Shown piece after piece: positions 24,315 through 32,424 of a stretch of DNA of 64,000 nt. Numbering within the stretch: the first letter of the stretch is position 1; the number at the start of each line of letters is the position of its first letter. The notes beneath the pieces are model-generated. The model was not told where the DNA came from and searched no databases. It saw only the letters and a program-made list of their open reading frames with translations. The translations under genes and the position numbers were made by a program. Origin of the DNA: Verrucomicrobiales bacterium (GTDB lineage Bacteria; Verrucomicrobiota; Verrucomicrobiia; Verrucomicrobiales; SLCJ01); the NCBI GenBank assembly GCA_024636835.1, contig JAGXGH010000095.1:1-64000 (forward strand), given 5' to 3'.

Positions 24315-26243
24315 ATGTTCGACAAAACCACCATCCAATGGGCCGACTCAACCGTCAGTCCAATCATGGGCTGTGGCGGCTGTGAACTATTTCCTCCACC
24401 AGCTCAGATTTTCCTCAACATCAACCAGGCGCTTAGCGCAACTGGCCACAAAATTTCCAGCCGGTCGATTTATGAAGAACTGATCGACATTTATTATGGC
24501 TCACTCGAAAACCCTCTTGCTGGCCACAAGAATGTGGTGAACACGACTAATATCTGGCACTTGCGAGATTATTTTCTCAGGCGGGTATTGGATAAAACAA
24601 ATGATGACTTTGCAGCACACGACGCTGCAGAAAAGGCCATTAAGCAGTCTATTACCTGTCACGCCGCCAAATTACACCTGAGAATCGCACAAAGTCTCGA
24701 AAAAGAGAATTTCCAAGGCAACAGCGGATTTGCACCTATCTTTGAGGCAGTCACGGAGTTTCCTGGCAGAGCAACGGAAACTGCAAATTTGAAAGACTTG
24801 CTGGGGGTTTCTGAAAATCGGTCGCCATGGAAAGCGAACCTTCCCCGCTTGATCTTTGTTTCAGATTTGGGCGATGCCATGAGCGGCCTGCGCCAGTTCC
24901 CGTTTCTTAAAAACGACCTGATTCCTGCCATTACCTCAGACGCAGGAAAAAGACATCTCTGGATGTGGCTCACCAAGCGGCCGTTAAGATTAGCTGAATT
25001 CTCCGAGGAAATTGGGGGGCTGCCGGAAAATGTATGCGCGATGACCACTCTCACAGGCCCTAATGAGAAAAACTTGAAGCGACTGGCTGATCTCAAGAAA
25101 GTTCAGGCACACATCCGCGGGCTTTCCATCGAACCCCTGTGGGAGCGGATTCCGCCCAAGAGTCTCGACCTAAAAGGCATCGACTGGGTCATTGTTGGTG
25201 GCGAGTCGGGTTCCGGAAAGCTCACCCGGCCATTTGCATTAGAATGGGCTGAGAAACTCCGAGACCACTGCCGCAAGAATCGTGTCGCGTTTTTCCTGAA
25301 GCAGCTTGGCAGAAATCCTACCCAAAATGACCAGCCCCTAATACTCAAAGATAGCCATGGAGGAAACTGGGACGAATGGCCGGACGACGCGCTCAAAGTT
25401 CGTGAGTTCCCCAAAGCCTTCCACAACTACCGTAAAGGCGAAATGCAACACCCCATGAAATCCCAATCGAACAAACCCAAGAAAATAGAAACCCCTGATC
25501 TACCACCAACAGACGAGGAAAAGACAGAATTCTCACGTCTGCACCAGATCGTGCAAAAAGGTGTGAAGTGGTATGTTGATGCCGGTCTAGCGCTACGTGA
25601 AATCCACCAAAAGAAACTTTGGCGAGCTGGCGACTACAAAACTTGGAAAGACTATTGCGAGAGTGTTGTGGGAAAATCAAGGGCTCACGTGCAGCGATTG
25701 ATGGAAGCCAGCGAGGACTTCTTGGAATTAGAGAGCGCCTTAGACACACCACACATGCCTCAAAATGAATCACAGGTTCGCCCTCTACACCAACTCGATA
25801 ATCTAGAGGACAGACGAGTCGTTTGGCGGGCAGTTGTTTTATGGCTCGAGGATCAAAAAACGAACGCTAAAATCACTGCGGCAATTGTTTCAGAAATGGT
25901 GCAGGCATTGAAGGAAAATGAACTAGAGGAAAACGCACTAGAAGAAAACGCACTAGAAGAAAACGCACTAGAGGAAAACGCTTTAGAGGAAAACGCTTTA
26001 GAGGAAAACGCTTTAGAGGAAAACGCTTTAGAGGAAAACGCTTTAGAGGAAAAGGCACCAGAGGAAAATACACTAGAAGAAAATACACTAGAAGAAAATG
26101 AGGAAGTTAAAGCAAAAGAAAAGACGCTTAGTCGTAACGAAAAACGAGCAGAGGTTTTCTTGAACTTGCAAACTGTCATCAAAGACAGAACCTCCTGGGA
26201 GGATGCCGAAAAGCTGCTCACGGAGCTTGAGAAGCTGATCTGA
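24315..26243 (+). CDS. Phage Gp37/Gp68-like (DUF5131) protein, copy 2, with LEENA repeats
   Basis: 642 residues from the ATG at 24315, which matches the start of copy 1 (TIQWADSTVSPIMGCGGC). The split three-Cys motif is kept: Cys20, Cys23 and Cys115 in SITCHAAKLHL. The same core follows (LPRLIFVSDLGD, WMWLTKRPLRL, GLSIEPLWERI, VIVGGESGSG, FFLKQLGRNP), then WYVDAGLALREIHQKKLW in the second region. Near the C-terminus, twelve five-residue units, mostly LEENA, form a highly acidic helical stretch absent from copy 1. After it both copies share a tail (NEKRAEVFLNLQ against RAQRRVEIISKLR). Conservation of all motifs suggests both copies are maintained. Confidence 0.82.
   Translation: MFDKTTIQWADSTVSPIMGCGGCELFPPPAQIFLNINQALSATGHKISSRSIYEELIDIYYGSLENPLAGHKNVVNTTNIWHLRDYFLRRVLDKTNDDFAAHDAAEKAIKQSITCHAAKLHLRIAQSLEKENFQGNSGFAPIFEAVTEFPGRATETANLKDLLGVSENRSPWKANLPRLIFVSDLGDAMSGLRQFPFLKNDLIPAITSDAGKRHLWMWLTKRPLRLAEFSEEIGGLPENVCAMTTLTGPNEKNLKRLADLKKVQAHIRGLSIEPLWERIPPKSLDLKGIDWVIVGGESGSGKLTRPFALEWAEKLRDHCRKNRVAFFLKQLGRNPTQNDQPLILKDSHGGNWDEWPDDALKVREFPKAFHNYRKGEMQHPMKSQSNKPKKIETPDLPPTDEEKTEFSRLHQIVQKGVKWYVDAGLALREIHQKKLWRAGDYKTWKDYCESVVGKSRAHVQRLMEASEDFLELESALDTPHMPQNESQVRPLHQLDNLEDRRVVWRAVVLWLEDQKTNAKITAAIVSEMVQALKENELEENALEENALEENALEENALEENALEENALEENALEENALEEKAPEENTLEENTLEENEEVKAKEKTLSRNEKRAEVFLNLQTVIKDRTSWEDAEKLLTELEKLI
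25923..26102 (+). repeat. 15-bp coding tandem repeat (LEENA x about 12)
   Basis: Twelve in-frame units of 15 bp, consensus CTAGAGGAAAACGCA, with later units mutated to LEEKA, PEENT, LEENT and LEENE. Several units in the middle are identical, so recent slippage expansion is likely, and copy number may vary between strains. Confidence 0.95.
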
Positions 26244-26267
26244 TAAAGTAACCCCAATTCCCAAAAC

Positions 26268-26283
26268 GTTACCAATTGGTAAC
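26268..26283. promoter_or_regulatory. Perfect 16-bp palindrome, copy 2
   Basis: Same GTTACCAATTGGTAAC site as at 23885, located 24 bp after the second Gp37/Gp68-like gene, inside the near-identical downstream flank of the duplication. Confidence 0.5.
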
Positions 26284-26402
26284 ATTCGCCAGGGGCCAAG
26301 CCCCAAGTAATCACCTCCCTCGCCTCTTCCTTGAGGGAGACGGGAGTGGGAGAAGTCCCCCAGGGGGGGATTTAGGGGGCGCGAATCTACATAAAAAGAA
26401 AC

Positions 26403-26429
26403 AAGGGCCGGACCAGTGGTCCGACCCTT
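26403..26429. terminator. Hairpin repeat, copy 2
   Basis: AAGGGCCGGACCA then GTGGTCCGACCCTT form a long stem with almost no loop. One base differs from copy 1, and that change improves the pairing. Confidence 0.45.
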
Positions 26430-26459
26430 GCTAAATGCCAATGTCATGCCGCACTGGCA

Positions 26460-26762
26460 TCATTGAGAACTCTGGAACTCGTTTTCTAAAAACACACAGG
26501 TAATTCCAAGAGATAGATTTGCCGAAATGCAAATCCTCTCCCCGTCGGACATCTCATATCGGCTCTGTAGATATTTACGTGCGTGTGCCGGCTTATGCCA
26601 TTCCCGCTCATTATCATCCCTGAGTTCATCGCTAATTTGCCCCCAATCCCCAGCTTGATAGCGGTAAACGTAAGGCATTATATCTATTCCTAGTTCATTT
26701 ACTTTTTTGCTGACGAGCAATTTCCCAATAGGTATGGGCCGTTTGGTTTTAAAGGGTTTCAT
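26460..26762 (-). CDS. Small plasmid-type hypothetical protein
   Basis: 100 residues. The segment VYRYQAGDWGQISDELRDDNEREWHK resembles short proteins found on plasmids and integrative elements. These are often mislabelled as type I restriction subunit M, but they lack any methyltransferase motif. The end (ERICISANLSLGITCVFLENEF) fits the same family, in which a related strand pair reads like a response to a calculated value. Function unknown. It is the first of a minus-strand run of mobile-element genes reaching to 30.9 kb. No recognised promoter. Confidence 0.6.
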   Translation of the reverse strand: MKPFKTKRPIPIGKLLVSKKVNELGIDIMPYVYRYQAGDWGQISDELRDDNEREWHKPAHARKYLQSRYEMSDGERICISANLSLGITCVFLENEFQSSQ

Positions 26763-26831
26763 TATTGTCTAACATTGTTTGATTTTGAGCGAATTCGTGG
26801 AGAATTCTGCAAAGCTGAGCATTGAAGTTGC

Positions 26832-26858
26832 AAGGGCCGAGCCAGTGGCCCGACCCTT
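26832..26858. repeat. Hairpin repeat, copy 3
   Basis: AAGGGCCGAGCCA then GTGGCCCGACCCTT is a third, more diverged version of the hairpin at 24021 and 26403, with compensating changes in the stem. It lies outside the tandem duplication, so the hairpin is an independent repeat family. Confidence 0.55.
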
Positions 26859-26914
26859 GCTGGATGCCAATGCCATGCAGCACCGCACCCATGCACCTCC
26901 CTCAGAGGTAAGCG

Positions 26915-27766
26915 TCAGATTTCCCACTTCTTGGGAAAATCTGAATAATCTGGTTCTGCGTCAGGATCATCATCCTCCGCATCAATTTCCTGAGCCGAGC
27001 GGATTTCGTCAGCTAACTCATTACCGATGGCCTTTGCCAGTAAGCGCCATTCCTCGTCCAGCTCAGCGATGTGGACCGCTTGCTCTAATGGAACGAGTGC
27101 ATTGAATTCAACATCCGTGAGTTTATCCAACAGTGGCTGCAATGGGCTACGCTCATCCGCAATACCAACGTGATAACTGGGGATTTTGGAATCACTTCCA
27201 TTTTTTCGCTCTACTTCGAGAGAGGTTCCATCCATGTGGTTGAGTGGGTGCCCGGGTTGGTTGCAATCATTACCAGCAAGCTGCACTTGATTGTAAATCA
27301 TGTGTCCAAGACCCATGGTACCACCACGGCTGCTATCATAAAAATTATGAAGCAGTAGACGCAGTTTGATTCCATTCTTATCATGCACAACCGCCCAACA
27401 GATCGACATCGCTGACGGCAATAAACGAAATCCCGATCTGTTGGATCGACTGAATAAGCACGAAGGATTACGCTGCTTGAGATACTCATAGGCCGCATCA
27501 AAGGCGCCCTTGGCTCCACGTTGGATAGTCCTGGGGTGCGCATGGCGCCCCTGTGGATGTTGCAAGGTAGGTATTTGCAGTAGCCAGTTATTCCCGCCTG
27601 GCAAAGCAGGCAGGAGGCGGATTTTGGTTTTCCCGGACTCAAAACGATGGCGGTATTTTCGGATTTTTTCCGCCAGGATTAAGTCCTCATAGGCGGGTGA
27701 TGTTCGTTGCAACAACGCTGTGGTTGATTGATTTACGGATGGTTTAAACTCGATTGTTTTTCTCAT
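26915..27766 (-). CDS. Hypothetical protein, possibly ssDNA-binding
   Basis: 283 residues, soluble, with an acidic C-terminus (EIDAEDDDPDAEPDYSDFPKKWEI). The KTKIRLLPALPGGNNWLLQIP segment near residue 46 recalls the KIRILP-type motif at the start of phage T4 gp32-like single-stranded-DNA-binding domains, and acidic tails are also usual in such proteins. Several conserved-looking His/Cys residues follow. The family is not identified with certainty. The neighbours are plasmid-type genes (26460) and the mobilization pair (27953-29640), which would fit a DNA-transfer or replication role. This is inference only. Confidence 0.5.
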   Translation of the reverse strand: MRKTIEFKPSVNQSTTALLQRTSPAYEDLILAEKIRKYRHRFESGKTKIRLLPALPGGNNWLLQIPTLQHPQGRHAHPRTIQRGAKGAFDAAYEYLKQRNPSCLFSRSNRSGFRLLPSAMSICWAVVHDKNGIKLRLLLHNFYDSSRGGTMGLGHMIYNQVQLAGNDCNQPGHPLNHMDGTSLEVERKNGSDSKIPSYHVGIADERSPLQPLLDKLTDVEFNALVPLEQAVHIAELDEEWRLLAKAIGNELADEIRSAQEIDAEDDDPDAEPDYSDFPKKWEI

Positions 27767-27952
27767 AATGATTAATGGTGTTTTAGGTTTTAGTAATCCG
27801 ACCCCAACGGGATTGTCAGGAAGTAGTCAGATATACTCGGGTAATCACCTCCCTGAGACCGGCCGAAAGGCATGGGCTGGGGAACCAAAAACTGCGGCGA
27901 AGCCGCATCCCAAAAGACACACACCAGCAGTCCTATGAGCATTATAAACCAC

Positions 27953-28765
27953 TCACATTTCTTGTTCATCGTTTTCCCTGCCGATACTGATCAGTTTTTT
28001 GAGCATCTTGCCAACCTCCTCAAGCATTTGAGAAATCCTGAATCTTTTGGCCTTTTTCTTCCTGCTAAGTTTAAAGGAAATTGAATCTCTATCTGGATTC
28101 CATCGTGTGATTTCACATTCGAGCAAAATCAGCGCGGCCTTGAGCTCAGTGATTTTCTTCGGAGGCTTAGGCAACCGAGCCAGCATCTCGAAGATGTCTG
28201 GCTCTCCACGCTCCAAAGCTTTTGCTTTCTTCACTTCCTGCATCGTTTGTATCAGCGCGATACCCTTGGATTTGCGGAGTGTGTTCAGTTGTAAGGTGAC
28301 TTCGTCCATTCGGCGACGCAGAGATCGAATAGGGTCACGGTTTCGATCTCTCACTAATTCACCCCTCGGTGTAAATGCTGCGGCCAACAAATTGATGTCC
28401 TCCGCACCCGTGAGTCGGTTTCGGTGGGAATTCATGACTCCCACCACAGTTTCACCACAACCTGCTTCTTCACGCGCTGCGACTTGGTATGCAGACCGCT
28501 CATCTTCTTTAAGCCAGGTTCCGTCTGGCATGCGGATCACAAACCAAGTTGCTGCGTTAACGGGAGGTCGCCCGGATTTTTTCTGGCTGTTTTTAGCAAA
28601 CGCCGTGACTGCGTAGGTCAAGAAGTCCCTCGGAGATTTCACCCCGAAAACTTCAAGAGGTGTGAGGAGATACTCTTTGTGATGGGGGTGCTTCCCATCG
28701 TCGAGATATTCGATAATTCCAGAAAGGGCGTCAGGAGCAGCCCCTATGGCATTTGACCAGGGCAT
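27953..28765 (-). CDS. Relaxase-like mobilization protein
   Basis: About 270 residues from the ATG at 28765, two bases after the MobC-like stop; an upstream start at 28825 is possible. The segment VVGVMNSHRNRLTGAEDINLLAAAF resembles the H-x-DR-TG-xDLN strand of MobA/VirD2-type relaxases, but the usual HxH metal-binding cluster is not obvious, with Asn in place of one His. The C-terminus is very basic and helical (SRKKKAKRFRISQMLEEVGKML), as in DNA-handling proteins. The upstream ribbon-helix-helix gene is the usual partner of a relaxase. It may be a divergent or partly inactive relaxase; a purely structural relaxosome role is the alternative. Confidence 0.5.
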   Translation of the reverse strand: MPWSNAIGAAPDALSGIIEYLDDGKHPHHKEYLLTPLEVFGVKSPRDFLTYAVTAFAKNSQKKSGRPPVNAATWFVIRMPDGTWLKEDERSAYQVAAREEAGCGETVVGVMNSHRNRLTGAEDINLLAAAFTPRGELVRDRNRDPIRSLRRRMDEVTLQLNTLRKSKGIALIQTMQEVKKAKALERGEPDIFEMLARLPKPPKKITELKAALILLECEITRWNPDRDSISFKLSRKKKAKRFRISQMLEEVGKMLKKLISIGRENDEQEM

Positions 28766-28767
28766 AG

Positions 28768-29640
28768 CTACAATCCTTTCGGTTTGATGATCCCTAGTTC
28801 CTCGATCAATGATCTGAGTGCGCAATAGGATTTCAACACAGACTTATGTGAGGCAGCCTCAGCTTCAGGAAGTCCTTGCTTTGTTAGAGTAGCTTCACGG
28901 CTTGCGATCCACTTGACCAACTGCGCGTGGAGATTCCGGAGCAGTTTGATTTTTTCTGAGTTTAAACTGGTCAGAAGATCCGAAACAGCTTGAGCCGACT
29001 GAATGAGCGTCGGCACGTGAGATTGCAGCTGAGCCGCAATGGATCGCCAGTTGGTCACCAAGGCAACCAGATCCTTATCGTCGGTCGTTGGCATTGGAGC
29101 GTTGAGACGCGATTTGATTGTTGCGAGATCTTTACTCCAGGATTTGAGAGCTCCGGCGAAAAACTCCAAAAGTTGAGGAGGTGATTTCGGGGAAATAACG
29201 ATATGGGATTTCCCCAATCCCATTTCAATGAGACGACGGGCTGCTTCGCTCTCGTCGATTCCGGCTGCAATCGCGTATTGTGTGATCGAGTATTGCAGGT
29301 CGTCATCTACACGAAATGTGAACTTGTTCGACTTTCGTTTACTTTGAGTTTCTGGGGGCTTGGGGGATTGTCCCCCAACAAGTGCTACATCCGTCTCCGC
29401 TTTGTCGGACGGTTGTGCTGCTTGTTTAGACTGTCCACCATCCCGTGGTTTCGGGTTGGAGGCAGCTGGTTTCGGCTCTGACGACATACCCTGTTTTTCA
29501 GGGTTGGCGGAATGGCTGTTCTGAATGTCCGCTAAGGCATTTAGCATATCTACTTCGGCAGGCTTGCTTGAAGCTTCCGCCTTGGGGTCGGCAGCTGAGG
29601 GCCTGTTAGGCAGGTTTTGTTTATCTTCGGGTAGTTTCAT
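28768..29640 (-). CDS. MobC-like ribbon-helix-helix relaxosome protein
   Basis: 290 residues. A low-complexity Pro/Ser/Lys N-terminus of about 110 residues is followed by an RHH-like DNA-binding unit: KFTFRVDDDLQYSITQYAIAAG, then IDESEAARRLIEMGLGK. The rest is helical with coiled-coil character and likely makes protein contacts. Such proteins bind oriT and recruit the relaxase. Its ATG overlaps the stop of the upstream gene (ATGA) and the relaxase-like gene begins 2 bp after its stop, so the three genes are tightly coupled. An oriT could not be located by eye. Confidence 0.6.
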   Translation of the reverse strand: MKLPEDKQNLPNRPSAADPKAEASSKPAEVDMLNALADIQNSHSANPEKQGMSSEPKPAASNPKPRDGGQSKQAAQPSDKAETDVALVGGQSPKPPETQSKRKSNKFTFRVDDDLQYSITQYAIAAGIDESEAARRLIEMGLGKSHIVISPKSPPQLLEFFAGALKSWSKDLATIKSRLNAPMPTTDDKDLVALVTNWRSIAAQLQSHVPTLIQSAQAVSDLLTSLNSEKIKLLRNLHAQLVKWIASREATLTKQGLPEAEAASHKSVLKSYCALRSLIEELGIIKPKGL

Positions 29641-30854
29641 AATGTTATTTTGGTTTGTTGTTTTTGGTTGTTTGTCGACGGCGTAGCGCCGGTTTTCGGG
29701 CGCGTCTGCGCCGAAATTGTTTGGCGTGAAGCCAAAAGATTCGGATTCGGAGACGTAGATGCTCGTGCATCACGCTTCGATCTAGAGATGCCGAGTGCCC
29801 ATCCGCTGGCACAATCGAGCTCGGCAACAGGCGCGCTATTCGCTTTAGAACGCGCAGCGCAAGCCATTTTCAGGTCAGCATCTTGCAACGAAACACGCTC
29901 TCCGACAGGTGAAATCGTCATTAGATCAGGCCGATTTGAAGTTCTGAGAAGGGTTTGAAACCCGAGAATCAAACCTCCTAAGACCAGCACGAAGATAAAA
30001 TCTTGGCTGCCAAGTTCACGAATATCGTGAGTCGAAAGCCGACTTGACCGGGCATATCGAGGATCATATTCCTGACGCGTAACCCACTTGACGAGTTCGC
30101 ACATCAGCACCTTCGGCATCAAAAGCGGATCAAGCTTGAGGAGATCGTTAAGCCTCTCCCTATTGGATTTTTTCTCAACGTGATGCCCACTGAGCGGTAA
30201 CTTTACGACCTCGTGAGGTAAACCTGCCTTAAAAGAGGTAATAATTTCATTGGGTCCATGGCGATAGTATCGGACTTTTTTGAAAAACGTAATCCAACTG
30301 TTCCATTCTTCTTCGATCGAGAATGCCAATACGACGGACAGTTGCTCATCAAAGGATTCGGAAATCTCGAACTCCCATGTGCTTGTGATTCCTCTCTCGC
30401 CTCTTCCAATTCTAGGTCCTTCGCAGAGAGTCGGTGCCGGTCTCGCGACACTGTCGACGCCCAGATCGATTTCCTGGGGTATCAGTAGGTCGGCAACACC
30501 CTCCCCTTTTCGTAGTAATATATCGATTCCCCCCTCGAAGATACAGTGGCAAGATTCATCGATTTGACCCCGTCTCGTTCCACTCACCGCATCAACGCTG
30601 GAACTAATTTGAGGAGAAAAGAGAACTATTTCCGATTGTACACGGACTCTATTACCGTCAAGAACTGAGTTTTGGCCACCTTTCGCATTATAAAGATTGC
30701 GGCGATCGGCTCCCACTCCATGAGCCCAAGCGTTCTTTCCACAGTGGCCTGGAATCAGTTTCTTTCCAGACTCCACGACCAGTAATATCACAGAGCGCAA
30801 CAAGCGCGAACGCGAATCGGTCTTAAAACTTAGAAATACATATTGCAGTCGCAT
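29637..30854 (-). CDS. Hypothetical membrane protein of the mobilization operon
   Basis: About 405 residues from the ATG at 30854; the open frame extends to a TTG at 30932. A hydrophobic helix lies near DFIFVLVLGGLILGFQTLL, about 80 residues before the end, followed by a basic, serine-rich tail. No recognised domain; VTRQEYDPRYARSSRLSTHD is a polar region before the helix. The stop overlaps the MobC-like start (ATGA), which supports that it is translated. By position it could couple the relaxosome to the membrane, but there is no ATPase motif, so it is not a TraD/VirD4-type coupling protein. DNA at 29650-29760 contains several short GC-rich palindromes within the 3' end of the gene. Confidence 0.45.
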   Translation of the reverse strand: MRLQYVFLSFKTDSRSRLLRSVILLVVESGKKLIPGHCGKNAWAHGVGADRRNLYNAKGGQNSVLDGNRVRVQSEIVLFSPQISSSVDAVSGTRRGQIDESCHCIFEGGIDILLRKGEGVADLLIPQEIDLGVDSVARPAPTLCEGPRIGRGERGITSTWEFEISESFDEQLSVVLAFSIEEEWNSWITFFKKVRYYRHGPNEIITSFKAGLPHEVVKLPLSGHHVEKKSNRERLNDLLKLDPLLMPKVLMCELVKWVTRQEYDPRYARSSRLSTHDIRELGSQDFIFVLVLGGLILGFQTLLRTSNRPDLMTISPVGERVSLQDADLKMACAARSKANSAPVAELDCASGWALGISRSKRDARASTSPNPNLLASRQTISAQTRPKTGATPSTNNQKQQTKITL

Positions 30855-30984
30855 TCCAAGGTTTTCCGAGCTCCCCTGAAAAAGGAAAGGAAAATATGGA
30901 GTTTCTTCAAAAAAACTTATTTCCCATTTCAAGTATCATGCTTGAGCCTCCCCGAAAAGATAGGGTTGAATAAACCCCGTGACC

Positions 30985-31225
30985 AATGTAGCACGCGACT
31001 GATCACTGCGGACGACTCCCCTTTCGCCATGCTCGACAACTCGCGGTAATCGACCAATGGTACGTCGATATGTAGATCAATACGGTCGAGTAAGGGACCA
31101 GAAATCCGTTGGCGATAGTTCTCGATCTGACGTGGTGAGCACCGGCATTCTCTTTTGGGATCCCAAAAATAACCGCAAGGGTGTGGGTTTCATTTTAGGC
31201 GCAACCAACATGAAAACCATAAATC
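30985..31225 (-). pseudogene. comM: comM/yifB internal fragment, copy 1
   Basis: Read on the minus strand, the fragment gives FMLVA, then after a frameshift CGYFWDPKRECRCSPRQIEN, YRQRISGPLLDRIDLHIDVP and LVDYRELSSMAKGESSAVI. This is the sensor/arginine-finger part of the Mg-chelatase-like ComM/YifB ATPase, known for a role in DNA uptake and branch migration. Both ends are lost, and similarity stops abruptly after SAVISRV near 30990. A second, more damaged copy of the same segment is at 39460-39620, and the C-terminal end of the gene is at 37832-38107. Confidence 0.85.
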
Positions 31226-31394
31226 ACACACCATCAACAGTATACACAATGATAAAGGACTCCTGCCTTTAAGCTGAAATCACTTCAAAGCCATATTTTG
31301 TTCTCCGTTCTTGTAGTTTTCATGCTGGTTGCAAATTGAGAAAAAACCCTCCCCTCAGTGTTCATGGAAACGGTGCGAGGACAATGCAATCTTA

Positions 31395-31428
31395 GACACC
31401 CATAATGCGAGAGAGAATTATGGGTGTC
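31395..31428. repeat. Inverted repeat GACACCCATAAT
   Basis: GACACCCATAAT (31395-31406) and its exact reverse complement (31417-31428) flank a 10-base loop. The same 12-mer recurs once at 37655-37666, just after the TIR-STING gene, and a near match (ATGATGGGTGTCC) lies at 34642-34654. They resemble REP-type elements spread by IS200-related transposases. Confidence 0.75.
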
Positions 31429-31548
31429 CCTAATCACTACGTTCCTGACACCAAATCCTTTCATTGGCGCAAACAAAAACAATTTTGGATAAAAGTTGTC
31501 TAATCCTCTCAATTTGGAAACATATTGACGCAGGAGATCACCTGCAAG

Positions 31549-32424
31549 ATGAAGACCTATATGAGTAACGAAGACCGACTTGAAGAAGCTCACCGCCAGC
31601 GTTCAGACTTTATCAAAAGGCTGATACAAGGGTTCTCGTCTAATGATAAAGCCCGTAAATCCAAAAAAAGTAGTATACCAAAGCGGATTGTCCACTTCTG
31701 GGATGACTTGAACCATCTGCCCGAAGACGTCCAAGAATGCATTGAATCGTGGATTCCTGTCCAGATCAGCGGAGTTGAACTTCAGCTCTATGATTGCGCG
31801 CGAGCAAGTGACTACATTCTCTGCAAGATGGGAAGACGTTTTGCGAGGGCTTTCGGTAAATGCTATCATCCTGCCATGCAATCTGACTATTTTCGTCTAT
31901 GCTCAATTTTCGCCGAAGGAGGGTGCTACATCGATGCGGACGAAGTATATCAGGGCGGCGAGATCGATCACCTCTTCGGCGATGAACGTATGGCTTTGCA
32001 CCCGCTATGCTATGACATGAAGACGGATTCCATGGTTCCCTCAGCGGTTTTCTGTGAGCCGGGCGCTGACTCATCTGACTGGATATTCTATTTCAACAAT
32101 AATCCATTGGTTGCTCCGCCCCACCATCCTGTGATCAAGAAGGCGCTCATGTCAGCTACAGCCGCTCTGGAAGACTATCCTCCGAACCAATACCCAGAAA
32201 TCCAGTCGACGACAGGCCCCGGAAATCTTTCTAAAGCCCTTTACGATCATTCGATGACCAATCCTGAGATTAGTCGAGAACTACGGATTTTAATGGATTG
32301 GGAGGATTTGGCCACCCAGAAGTGGGATCTCAGTTATCGGAATGACCGCCGTAACTGGCGTCTTTCAAATCGCCAACCACTGCGCACTTCCATCCAATTC
32401 GGCGCGAACGAAGACCAAATATGA
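31549..32424 (+). CDS. GT32-like glycosyltransferase with DXD motif
   Basis: About 291 residues from the ATG at 31549; AGGAG lies at 31532 and an alternative ATG at 31561. Typical features of the Gly_transf_sug (GT32) family: IPKRIVHFWDD near the start, then AMQSDYFRLCSIFAEGGCYI with the metal/sugar-nucleotide binding DADE immediately after. No signal peptide or membrane helix, so cytoplasmic. The family transfers hexoses in capsule, LPS or glycan synthesis; donor and acceptor are unknown. The stop overlaps the next gene start by 4 bp, so it is co-translated with the GT25/GH16 fusion. Confidence 0.85.
   Translation: MKTYMSNEDRLEEAHRQRSDFIKRLIQGFSSNDKARKSKKSSIPKRIVHFWDDLNHLPEDVQECIESWIPVQISGVELQLYDCARASDYILCKMGRRFARAFGKCYHPAMQSDYFRLCSIFAEGGCYIDADEVYQGGEIDHLFGDERMALHPLCYDMKTDSMVPSAVFCEPGADSSDWIFYFNNNPLVAPPHHPVIKKALMSATAALEDYPPNQYPEIQSTTGPGNLSKALYDHSMTNPEISRELRILMDWEDLATQKWDLSYRNDRRNWRLSNRQPLRTSIQFGANEDQI

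Larger units (their letters stand above)
24055..26436. repeat. Tandem duplication unit B
   Basis: Second of the two abutting repeats. The joint reads GCC at 24055 and again at 26437, as expected for a tandem duplication. The noncoding flanks match unit A at roughly 95-98% by eye, while the encoded Gp37/Gp68-like proteins are only about half identical. Confidence 0.85.
30855..31548. other. Intergenic region with comM relic and palindromes
   Basis: About 690 bp without an intact gene. It holds a fragment of comM/yifB (30985-31225, minus strand) and a perfect 12-bp inverted repeat (31395-31428). The remainder shows no protein-like frame. Confidence 0.7.

Noticed and set aside
25923-26102. Possible CRISPR array
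   Set aside because: The repeat is contiguous with no spacers, has a 15-bp period and stays in frame within a gene.
25873-26314. Long antisense frames over the LEENA repeat
   Set aside because: They are mirror images of the 15-bp repeat in the real gene; their composition (FSSKA or FPLKR repeats) is low-complexity and unlike any protein.
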